Source of the DNA: Durusdinium trenchii
Lineage: Eukaryota > Sar > Dinophyceae > Suessiales > Symbiodiniaceae
DNA length: 64,000 bases
Assembly (NCBI GenBank): GCA_963970005.1
Contig: CAXAMN010002936.1
Span: 257,049-321,048, forward strand
Reading direction: 5' to 3'
The notes under the pieces were generated by a model. The model worked only from the letters and a program-made list of their open reading frames with translations. It was not told the DNA's origin and ran no database searches. Made by a program: the position numbers and the translations under genes. The number at the start of each line of letters is the position of its first letter. Within the stretch, counting starts at the first letter, position 1. Shown piece after piece: positions 43,701 through 46,984 of the stretch.

Positions 43701-46016
43701 TTAAAGGCTTACGCCTAACAGCCGGGCGCCGGCCCACTTGGGTCTGTGGGGCGTATGTCACACCTATGTTGGCCTTGGTGGGGCCTATATTTATGACACC
43801 GAACACACACACAGAAGAGGTTCAAGATGAAAAAATCAAAGCACAAAAAATACTCCAAAAAAAACAACCACAAAAAACAAATCTAGACTCAGCCCAAAAC
43901 CAGAATTCAAAACCAAACACAAAAACACACTCAACTGGAGACTCAAGTAGCAGAAGGAAAAAAACAAATCCGGACTCAGCAAAACACTCAGCAAATCCTG
44001 TGTGGGAGGGGGTCCTGTGTGGGAAGGGCGTGCGGGCCTGGCCTGGGATGTGGGATTGTGGCCGGTTAACTGATTAGCCCGCTGAGGATTTGAGTCTGGA
44101 TTTGAGTCTGAATTGAGTCAGTCTGGGTTTGAGTCTGGATTTGAGTCTGGATTTTTGAGTCTGGATCTGAGTCTGGATTTGAGTCAGTCTGGATTTGAGT
44201 CTGGATCTGAGTCTGGATTTGAGTCAGTCTGGGTTTGGGTCTGGATTTGAGTCTGGATTTGAGTCAGTGTGGGTTTGAGTCTGGATTTGAGTCTGGATTT
44301 GAGTCAGTCTGGGTTTGAGTCTGGATTTGAGTTAGTCTGGGTTTGAGTCTGGGTTTGAGTCTGGATTTGAGTCTGGGTTTGAGTCTGGATTTTTTTTCTG
44401 AAGGGAAAAGGCAGGTTCCAGCCCACCCTATTTGAGTCTTGTTTTGTTTTGTTTTTGAATCTGTCCTGAGTAGACCTGTTCTCCTGAGTATGGATTTGTG
44501 TTTTCTGTTTGTTTATTTTTTGATAATGTTTTAAAAAAATTCAAGGATTTTGGCTCTGTCTGTTGAGTTCAGGTTCATAAGCCTATATTGAGCAAAGTTA
44601 AGCTATCTGGTGCGCATCTTGGCCCTAGGTTGGGCCAAGTGAGGTCCATGTGGTGTATGTTGGGCACATCTTGGGCACATGTTGAACCTATGTTGGCCTT
44701 ATGTTGGCCTACGTTGGCCTAGGTTGGGCCTATGTTGGGCATATGTTGGCGTATGTTGGCCCCATGTTGGCTCTATGTTGAGCCATCTTGGAGGCTATGT
44801 TGGGCATATGTTGGGGATATGTTAGGCAATTTATGCTAAAAAATCTTCCGATACAACTGTTTATGATTTTCCTTCCCGCAAAGCAAAAACACTTGAAAAA
44901 ACCCACGTTTTTTAACATCGCCAAGATGAAATTCTCCGCCGCCGAGGGGCCCAAAACCCTGTAAAACACGCGGTTTTTGAACATCGCACGCCAAAAAAAC
45001 TGTAAATTACAGCGACTTCAGTGGTCCCCCCTTTTTCATGACGAGGGTCGTGGGCAGCCAGGGCCAGCGCTGTAAATTACATATAAATCTATCGACCGGA
45101 TTCGACCTGAGGTATACACGGGGTCCAACAAAAGGGTCGGCGGCAGGGGCGGCGAGCGTATATAACCTTCGGCTACCAACCGAAGGCCTCCGGCAAGGAC
45201 ACGTGCGCGCGGCCGGCGCCCGGATTTATGAGGCTTACGCCTGACAGCCGGGCGCCCGGCCTATTTGGGTTTGGGTCGGAGCAGTGCCAGAGGCTCACTC
45301 CCAAGGCTCCCGGCAATTTCGCCACAGCTTTCCACAATCTAATTCCACACTAAATACGGGCGAAGCCAGCCAAATTGCCTAACGTCGCCTGGCACGTTGC
45401 CTGCACGTCGCCTGGCGCGTTGCCTTCAGGAGCACATAAAACAGTTGGCTGGCACGTCGCTTTCCATGCCCAATTGCCTGGCCCAGTTGCCTGGCAGCTG
45501 AGGTGTGCGTACAAGGCAGAATGCAGCCGCTGGAGGGTTTTCCGCCTGGCCGCAGCGACCCAAATTCCCTAACATCGCCGGCGCGTCTCTTTCGATGAAG
45601 GCAAAATGCAACCGACGGCCACGCCTAGAAACGGCACCGTCGACACACTCTGGATCTGCTTGCTGGGCAACTGTTTCACCTGCGGTGTCCCCGGCGCCGC
45701 CCCGCCTAGGCGTCAGCTAGGCAGGGGTCGGCGGATTACAGTATCCAAAGACAAGGCCATGACTCACATCTCCCATCCCAAAGCCTTGTGTGCAGTTCAT
45801 CCAAGGCTGCAACAATCCTGGGCCTGTCCGAAGCTGACATGTCCAATAACCGCTTTCTGTGGCACTCATGACCCATTTGTGACCGATAAAGACATGCAGG
45901 GCTGGAACGGCAGCTCAGCACACTTCTGCTTGAGAACCATAGAGGGCGGTCATGCTTTTGTGCATGCTAGGGGGAAAGATATTTGTCAAGAAATTCTAGC
46001 GCAACATGTACGCTAG
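8488..46016 (+). CDS. Type I polyketide synthase, KS-AT-DH-(ER-like)-KR-ACP-TE, many exons
   Basis: A single-module modular PKS assembled from co-oriented exons across about 37.5 kb. It would act on acyl-ACP/malonyl units: KS condenses, AT loads the extender, KR reduces the beta-keto group, DH removes water, ACP carries the chain and TE hydrolyses it off. Domain order, catalytic motifs and intron phases support one gene; the domains are described in separate entries. No methyltransferase or clear enoylreductase was seen, so the predicted product is at most hydroxylated or unsaturated (inference). Length changes at homopolymers (9958-9965, 17426-17431, 41134-41138) are needed to keep frame, and the linker at 12750-13060 and the DH exon near 14273 also shift frame. 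The gene may be functional with sequence errors, or decaying. The TE could belong to a separate downstream gene, since about 10 kb of repeats separates it from the ACP. Start codon and upstream exons were not found. Confidence 0.8.
11518..12745 (+). CDS. PKS acyltransferase (AT) domain, three exons
   Basis: Exon 11518-12144 (start approximate, after a pyrimidine-rich acceptor), then 12322-12444, then 12606 to about 12745. It reads 'FCFVFSGMGTQ' at the N-terminus, the serine nucleophile in 'CIGHSLGEVAAFYVAE', 'AAYNSAKDCVVAG', and 'KAFHSQHVQE' at the substrate-specificity site. An AFHS-type signature is usually associated with malonyl-CoA rather than methylmalonyl-CoA (YASH) selection. The C-terminus is 'AADHLVRDV', 'LLVSTVTGRYVE', 'YWGRNLEQQVVFSQGIKTIL' and 'GATFIEPMMNPALC'. 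Introns 12145-12321 and 12445-12605 are both GT-AG and phase 0. The domain transfers the extender unit to the ACP. Confidence 0.85.
12746..13060 (+). CDS. PKS post-AT linker, frame-shifted
   Basis: Fragments in alternating frames fit the AT-DH linker that normally ends in a 'LPTYPWQ'-type strand: 'EQFLHSVLCSRK', 'LFCQGAGRTFSLVPVH', 'DVDPQATLP' and 'ALKYRGCQG'. No single frame contains them all, so at least one indel or a missed intron lies here. The residue pattern is weak and the boundaries are approximate. Confidence 0.4.
13130..13235. repeat. Cryptically simple (CAACTG/CAGCAA)n stretch
   Basis: Short runs of 'gcaacaactgcaacagcaac' type sequence within the linker-DH intron. On the minus strand it gives an Ala/Val-rich open frame that I do not consider a gene. 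Confidence 0.7.
13892..14385 (+). CDS. PKS dehydratase (DH) domain, N-terminal hotdog, two exons
   Basis: Exon 13892-14083 starts 'NEHPLLGAALDLA' and contains 'APWMADHVIQGQVICPG', the HxxxGxxxxP signature with the catalytic His. Intron 14084-14223 (GC-AG, with GTGGAG repeated at both borders) joins in phase 0 to 'LPDIEICDIHFETTL'. From about 14273 the sense frame moves by one base to 'EDGKAAWLFEHSCEIQIQ', so one base appears missing or extra there; it is not at a homopolymer. The exon ends near 14385. The small intron carries CTACTAGG-type repeat words also seen near 2.8 kb. Confidence 0.75.
14386..16740. other. Long intron inside the DH domain
   Basis: About 2.3 kb separates the two halves of the DH double hotdog. 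It holds no recognised repeat or gene; open frames are short and unrelated to any family I know. Exact splice borders were not resolved. Confidence 0.5.
16741..17433 (+). CDS. PKS dehydratase (DH) domain, C-terminal hotdog, into KR structural region
   Basis: One long exon. 'KKWQRHCRATV' is the strand following the split; 'NIHPALLDSIIQSG' supplies the second DH catalytic signature (Asp in HPALLD, DxxxQ form); 'VPFHLGKFRL' and 'GFYLNVQAFDMNGEIVCSVQ' complete the second hotdog. With the N-terminal His motif at 13985-14035 the His/Asp pair is complete. The exon continues into 'KQHWLVIWPGQEEFSEL', the start of the KR structural subdomain. The TGA at 17431-17433 follows six Ts (17426-17431); with five Ts the frame continues as 'TLFEGIKQVVRATLVREFP'. 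The stop is therefore probably spurious. Confidence 0.8.
   Translation, partial: HSMAERNGKKWQRHCRATVAHNDAPCVHKCDLQKKANGWPSISSEELYKKLSDFFQLHRTFQGIRKLFHQAGQTEVICEISLDEGERRRAQSFNIHPALLDSIIQSGLGLICVSGGDFRGVPFHLGKFRLMKRRENFPCDLRTWCQGRSVDNGFYLNVQAFDMNGEIVCSVQDLFFKNIWALVPSPTVKLDLEWRKLWGDDLEAVSMNVDKQHWLVIWPGQEEFSELTLF
17434..18780 (+). CDS. PKS ketoreductase structural subdomain with ER-like stretch
   Basis: Exons about 17436-17535, 17710-17840 and 17902 onward. 'GIKQVVRATLVREFPLE', 'SLYSLLPVLRWLGSQLV', 'SLSITLITQGGVALP' and 'MAHETNQLAIRWLDM' match the catalytically silent KR subdomain that stabilises the active half. About residues 150-300 of the long frame ('CTRILLIHNE', 'KVLMVSPTDILEHVVKFDND', 'GFINLAGSDEVFAQIGSLCS') resemble the order of an enoylreductase core, but no GGVG-type nucleotide loop is visible. 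I treat it as a degenerate ER or an extended linker. Whether enoyl reduction occurs cannot be told from this. Confidence 0.6.
18781..19611 (+). CDS. PKS ketoreductase (KR), NADPH-binding half, several exons
   Basis: 'DGTYVVAGGTRGLGLQLARW' contains the Rossmann glycine loop (AGGTRGLG) and 'KNVVIMGR' the end of the second strand. Following exons give 'LLFEAGHQAD' and 'LETLFALQMQGIKF' (about 19065-19155), 'VKECDITDADLVREVLSKAG' (19279-19338) and 'GLISVATEYHDKPLVEV' with 'SLHLHQASQKL' (about 19455-19600). The position of the LDD fingerprint reads YHD, keeping one Asp. The Ser-Tyr-Asn catalytic residues are absent here and lie about 9.3 kb downstream. Exon borders in this stretch are approximate. 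Confidence 0.7.
20150..20395. repeat. 'ggtttccagg' tandem array
   Basis: Degenerate units of about 20-35 bp built on 'ccatggtttccaggtttcca' with 'gcgtgcgggtatccac' interruptions, about nine copies. Open frames in several phases are periodic artefacts. Confidence 0.8.
20835..21038. repeat. 'acaacatctctcac' minisatellite running into gap
   Basis: About 14 copies of a 13-15 bp unit ('acacaacatctctc', 'acaacatcccacac'). The array runs straight into the N block at 21039, so the gap is most likely caused by this repeat and the true length is unknown. Confidence 0.9.
21039..21138. other. Assembly gap (100 N)
   Basis: Exactly 100 N, a conventional placeholder size. It lies between the ACAACATC minisatellite and the 89-bp array, so an unknown amount of either repeat may be missing. 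Confidence 0.99.
21139..21612 (+). repeat. 89-bp tandem array carrying the TTTCGTGGCAGG kernel
   Basis: Six copies beginning at about 21139, 21211, 21300, 21390, 21480 and 21568. The unit is about 89 bp: 'gcaccggcgcagatttcgtg', 'gcaggcgcagcactttgctg', 'cttgccaaggggtcggatgt' and 'acgccctggcgtcgtctggc' in order. Copies are nearly identical apart from two shortened ones, so the array is young. Its left end lies against the N gap. Confidence 0.92.
21600..21760 (+). repeat. Composite of 43-bp and 60-bp units, copy 1
   Basis: One 'aacctccatgtgcagatttc' unit is followed by 'gagctggaagctgagaactg' units with 'tttgtagtacaacttt'. The same junction between these two unit types is found at about 24255-24330, so the composite existed before it was copied. 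Confidence 0.8.
22020..22215. repeat. 'gggctgggcctgg' GC-rich repeats
   Basis: Two to three copies of a 90-bp unit containing 'gctctggggaggtcc', 'ctagcaaagtaaa', 'gtccggctagggctgggcct'. Similar words continue to about 22250. No gene is seen. Confidence 0.7.
22313..23105 (+). repeat. Purine-rich array of 'gcacgagaaaaggcaccaaa' units
   Basis: About 790 bp of 9-10 bp words (GCACGAGAAAA, GCACCAAAAAA) arranged in about 23-bp higher units, interrupted at about 22625-22672. The top strand is almost pure A/G/C with very few T, an extreme strand asymmetry. It yields a Lys/His/Glu/Arg-rich frame on + and a 444-codon Phe/Leu/Ala-rich frame on -, both judged artefacts. Confidence 0.92.
23700..24640 (+). 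repeat. Tandem arrays of about 60-bp and 43-bp units, composite copy 2
   Basis: At 23705-23965 about four copies of 'gagctggaagatgagaactg'+'gcgactttgtagtacaactt'+'tagtacgcggag' (about 60 bp); at 23966-24290 about eight copies of a 43-bp unit 'gaacctccatgcgcagattt'+'cgtggcaggcacagcac'; at 24291-24640 about six further 60-bp units. Most copies differ at only a few positions. The 43-bp unit shares its kernel with the 89-bp array at 21.1-21.6 kb. Confidence 0.92.
24836..25262 (+). repeat. About 62-bp tandem array ('aaggtgccattccaacggtg')
   Basis: Seven degenerate copies with 'aggccttttgtgagccaccc', 'gagggtaaaatttaga' and 'aggaaggtgccattcc' in order. A single related copy lies at 20651-20730, left of the assembly gap, so the family is dispersed across the KR intron. 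Confidence 0.85.
25263..26390. other. No recognised gene inside the KR intron
   Basis: Contains an open frame of about 124 codons on the + strand (25533-25907) with no family resemblance, and a (TA)n run at about 26309-26337. Nothing supports a functional gene. Confidence 0.45.
26391..27060 (+). mobile_element. Copia-like RNase H remnant flanked by a 125-bp direct duplication
   Basis: The frame at about 26640-26830 reads 'PGALVMDSRGIFDSMTRNMS', which resembles the RNase H segment of Copia polyproteins (pattern LVxDxKxLYDxLxrN); no intact downstream motif follows. Direct copies of 'ctttcagggttgctt...cgcgataggc' type sequence of about 125 bp lie at 26397-26515 and 26933-27050. They could be short LTR or UTR remnants of the same element, or a separate local duplication. 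The family call is by motif only. Confidence 0.5.
27061..28950. other. 3' part of the giant KR intron; unidentified minus-strand frame
   Basis: A minus-strand open frame of about 144 codons (28351-27917) with blocks such as 'MFMGTAAVKPKRVDQRQQDT' in an adjacent frame has a coding-like look, but I recognise no family. It may be a decayed transposon. The rest is featureless. Confidence 0.35.
28951..29885 (+). CDS. PKS ketoreductase (KR), catalytic half and post-KR linker
   Basis: Exon 28951 to about 29112 reads 'NLDRNIDFLAISSIATLFG' then 'SHSQAGYVMANGYVQGLMQH': the KR catalytic Ser (SSIA), Tyr and Asn (YVMAN) are all present. After an intron (about 29113-29380) 'MNVGVVSDVGFAADHPQIIR' and 'RRGIAPVSSDK' give the end of the KR fold. 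The frame from about 29615 ('SSLKAFPHLVLNMEKRG', 'TREEFQDLRNLLEDAG') is the helical linker to the ACP; a frame change near 29600 is unresolved. The NADPH-binding half is at 18.8-19.6 kb. Confidence 0.75.
29886..30635. other. Intron before the ACP exon
   Basis: About 750 bases between the post-KR linker and the ACP, without recognised motifs or repeats. Confidence 0.5.
30636..30885 (+). CDS. PKS acyl carrier protein (ACP) domain
   Basis: 'EEFVKEQVAKVVKSKLDIND' followed by 'DPLEDLGLTSQTASMIRQDL' and 'NAKFRV' matches the four-helix ACP. The Ser in LGLTSQ sits where phosphopantetheine is attached (usual LGxDSL; the Leu after Ser is Gln here). The C-terminal 'LPLFDRLDLDEG' is in a different frame from the body, so an intron or one-base shift lies near 30825. 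It is the only carrier domain seen, consistent with a single module. Confidence 0.75.
30886..31740. repeat. Spacer ending in dispersed repeat D2, copy 1 (about 31510-31660)
   Basis: No gene. The last part contains 'cctgacggggtgagccgtga', 'gccagaatgcctaacat', 'cacaagcagaggtgcccaac', 'gccacacctttccaccatct'. The same block set recurs at 34780-34935 and, reduced, at 45295-45440, so it is a dispersed family bordering the repeat complexes. Confidence 0.65.
31740..32000. repeat. 'gcccgtgtgtgcc' and 'ttctactaggg' minisatellites
   Basis: GCCCGTGTG-type words (31743-31810), an (AGT)n run (31813-31850), then 'ttctactagggcttctacta' units to about 31990. The GCCCGTGTG plus AGT pairing is repeated on a larger scale at 34137-34745. 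Confidence 0.8.
32100..34140 (+). repeat. Higher-order repeat complex between ACP and TE
   Basis: Three modules each occur twice. Module A: arrays of about 105-110 bp 'ctactagcgatggcccctta'/'gagcgagggcctccaactt' units at 32660-33005 and 33345-33690 (about three units each). Module B: 'cggttttcagtcaagatgtc'...'ggcttggagctcattcggcg' at 33005-33340 and 33690-33960. Module C: 'tgcatcacctttttaacttg'...'ggaggttctgggctttgtc' at 32115-32300 and 33966-34140. The order is C, A, B, A, B, C. No convincing coding frame. Confidence 0.85.
34137..34745 (+). repeat. GCCCGTGTG minisatellite and 470-bp (AGT)n microsatellite
   Basis: 34137-34274 is made of 'gtgcccgtgtgtgcccg' words; 34275-34745 is an (AGT)n tract with AGTA, GGT and CGT variants. 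The minus strand reads as poly-Thr/Tyr/Leu frames of more than 120 codons, rejected as artefacts. The uninterrupted length makes this a likely slippage site. Confidence 0.95.
34746..34935 (+). repeat. Dispersed repeat D2, copy 2
   Basis: Carries 'caaggctcccggcaatctcc', 'cacagctttccaccatctaa', 'cagggcgagccgcgacgag', and 'agaggtgcccaacggtaggc'. Matches 31510-31660 with block order partly rotated, and 45295-45440. Confidence 0.75.
34960..35575. other. Extreme AT-rich island
   Basis: About 600 bases of mostly A and T made from words such as 'cataaaaatatgaaaatttt' and 'ttatgattt', both orientations mixed. Base composition is sharply different from both flanks. No coding frame is plausible. It may be an old AT-rich element or a remnant of another compartment (inference). 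Confidence 0.75.
35576..37078. other. No recognised gene
   Basis: Mixed sequence with a (TA)n run at about 36615-36636. Short open frames on both strands have no family resemblance. Confidence 0.5.
37079..37297. mobile_element. Palindromic MITE-like or introner-like element
   Basis: Arms at 37079-37124 and 37254-37297 are inverted copies matching at roughly 43 of 45 positions; the core is 'ggtatcattt' then 'gtgaagtcagttggatggtt'. Inside, 'ttgttcagttggccggc' is also inverted, so the 219-bp unit could fold into one long hairpin. No target-site duplication was identified and no coding capacity exists. Confidence 0.75.
37690..37835. repeat. 31-bp tandem repeat ('gcaaactgcacagt')
   Basis: Four copies of 'actgtgcaaactgcacagt' plus a variable 'ggccggagtaaa' spacer. 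The core GTGCAAACTGCAC is itself partly palindromic. Confidence 0.8.
37850..39080. repeat. Large mirrored array of 'gggatgaagggttcaaaaac' units
   Basis: 37850-38600 holds many plus-oriented degenerate copies of 'ggatgaagggttcaaa' + 'actttgggaggaaga'. From about 38600 to 39080 the same words appear reverse-complemented ('cttcatccaaagtctttgaa'). Near the right part a perfect 12-bp stem with a 4-base loop lies at 38886-38913 ('ctaggacgtaag'/'cttacgtcctag'). Confidence 0.75.
39236..39345. repeat. CTCGGGGCCCGAG palindrome cluster
   Basis: The near-perfect palindrome 'ctcggggcccgag' occurs twice and its half-forms 'ctcgggcccc' twice more within 110 bases. These could pair with each other into alternative GC-rich hairpins. 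Confidence 0.8.
39346..40945. other. Purine-rich low-complexity stretch, then kernel repeat; no gene
   Basis: 39356-39700 is A/G-rich low-complexity sequence. At 40113-40240 three degenerate copies of the 'tttcgtggcaggcgcaa' kernel reappear, the same word that seeds the arrays at 21.1-24.3 kb. No coding frame with family resemblance is seen before the TE exon. Confidence 0.6.
40946..41460 (+). CDS. PKS thioesterase (TE) N-terminal exon, frame-shifted
   Basis: 'SSLLLCMPPNASGTSAFWSK' matches the first strands of type II/terminal thioesterases (LxCxPxAGGxAxxF). With six instead of five As at 41134-41138 it continues as 'KFRNVGIRWQQIELDV', the expected next strand (normally ending in ELPGR). Beyond about 41190 the sense frame is uncertain. 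The exon lies about 10 kb downstream of the ACP, so it may belong to the PKS or start a free-standing TE gene. Confidence 0.55.
41582..41997 (+). CDS. PKS thioesterase (TE), nucleophile exon
   Basis: An alpha/beta-hydrolase segment: 'LQHFLQHHGWGEVPLVLYGH' followed by 'SFGALIVAALAERLE' gives the GHSFGA nucleophile elbow, then 'LGIGAWCAPQKSYRERYP' (the strand after the elbow and the lid) and 'LPEEFFTHSDGA'. It ends 'AASLKMSLSM'; in related enzymes the next segment contains the acid and His, which are found at 45825-46016. The enzyme would hydrolyse the acyl-ACP thioester. The TAA at 41995-41997 is probably read only if the intron is not removed. Confidence 0.75.
41998..43015. other. 5' part of the TE intron, no recognised feature
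   Basis: Unremarkable mixed sequence. The short open frames have no family resemblance. Confidence 0.5.
43020..43745. repeat. Hairpin repeat family D3, copies 1 and 2, with (TC)n tract
   Basis: A short copy at 43024-43066 contains 'ggcttacgcctgacagccgg'. A (TC)/(TCTGTC)n microsatellite follows at 43084-43230. The fuller copy at 43430-43745 ends with 'ggccggcgcccgg' (43686-43698) and its perfect reverse complement 'ccgggcgccggcc' (43722-43734), enclosing 'aggcttacgcct', itself a small palindrome. Confidence 0.85.
44086..44395 (+). repeat. 12-bp minisatellite 'gagtctggattt'
   Basis: About 25 copies of GAGTCTGGATTT with GAGTCAGTCTGGGTTT variants, ending in a T8 run. Entirely simple sequence. 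Confidence 0.95.
44590..45275. repeat. Hairpin repeat family D3, copy 3, and 'tatgttggcc' repeats
   Basis: 44620-44830 is made of 'ttgggcctatgttggccta' words, also seen near 43245-43330. 44870-45270 parallels 43430-43745: 'aaccctgtaaaacac', 'ctgtaaattacag', 'cgacttcagtgg', 'tataaccttcggctacca', then 'ggccggcgcccgg' (about 45216) and an inverted partner near 45250. The hairpin arms keep complementarity with one change. Confidence 0.8.
45295..45440 (+). repeat. Dispersed repeat D2, copy 3 (partial)
   Basis: Blocks 'ccaaggctcccggcaattt', 'cgccacagctttccac' and 'attgcctaacgtcgcctgg' recur from 31.5 and 34.8 kb, and 'cgcctggcacgttgcctgc' is locally tandem. Confidence 0.7.
45825..46016 (+). CDS. 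PKS thioesterase (TE), terminal exon with Asp and His
   Basis: 'PKLTCPITAFCGTHDPFVTD' holds the strand ending in the catalytic Asp (GTHDPFV), and 'IEGGHAFVHARG' holds the catalytic His. With GHSFGA at 41.7 kb the Ser-Asp-His triad is complete. The TAG at 46014-46016 is the likely natural end of the protein, about 15 residues after the last conserved strand. The exon start is approximate. Confidence 0.75.
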   Translation, partial: CPKLTCPITAFCGTHDPFVTDKDMQGWNGSSAHFCLRTIEGGHAFVHARGKDICQEILAQHVR

Positions 46017-46159
46017 GTGTTGCATGTGTCATTGCCACTTAATTGAAACTGGAAACTGACAAACATCTCTGAATTGCAGACTGCTATATATAGACTCCCA
46101 CAAAATTGTGTTTTGTTTGGAATGCGCTTCGCTATACAAGGCCAAAACCAATTTTTGAG

Positions 46160-46484
46160 GTTGCTTGGCACCCAGACAAGCCGATAGCTCGAGTGTAGAT
46201 ATTGGCAGGCAGGATTGATGAATTGCAGGTGCTTCAACGGCACCAGTGCACGCTAGTGCGGCGTTTTTTTAGCGCAGTGTGCCAGAAGTGAAGTTCACTG
46301 ACATTCACTGACCAGTGGAAGTAGGAGTGGCAGTGGCATGTATAGCATGTTGGGGTTTAAGTCTTGTTTCAGATGTTTGTTGCAAACTCAAATGCATGAT
46401 CACCCCATGGCAAGGGTGTGTTGCTAACGCTCCGCTCTGGTCTTGTCTCGAGTCGAGAGGTTGTTTACACTTCGAAGCAAGTGT
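46160..46484 (+). repeat. Direct repeat D4 left of the ABC1 kinase gene
   Basis: Aligns with 48833-49180: 'ttgcttggcaccc', 'caacggcaccagtgca', 'agcgcagtgtgccagaagtg', 'atcaccccatggcaagggtg' and 'cgaagcaagtgtg' in order. It may contain 5' or intergenic elements of a tandemly duplicated gene unit. Confidence 0.8.
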
Positions 46485-46984
46485 GGTTTTTGGAAGAAAA
46501 GCGAAGAGCGCGCAGGGGCTATTTGTTGTTGGCCCGGACCTTGTCTTATTGTTTCATGTGGTTTTTTCACGTTGCTTTGGTACAATGACAACTTGCGGTG
46601 TCAATGTTTGTCTTGGTTTGTGTGGTCAATGTTAATCGCTCAATGTCGATGAGAGGTATGTTTTGGCCGACCTTTCCGCAGCAGCTAGTAAGATGGATGT
46701 TTGTGTGGCTATCGCTGTTCCAGCTCTCATCTCGGGGATTCCGCACACTGAGCCATTGGCATTGCGATTTCGGACTTGGGACATTGTGGTATCTTGGCCA
46801 GACTGCGGTATGTAAAAAGAAACTAACACAGGCTGTCACAGCATGCCGGTGAATGGTTTTGTGCACGTGCTATTGCGCTTAGGCAAAAGTATGATCCAGA
46901 ATGCTAAGAGTGCCTTGGCGCACCTTGATCTCCTGGTTTCCTCCGTCGTAGTTGCCTGCCATGAGTTACGACCTTTGAAGTTTT

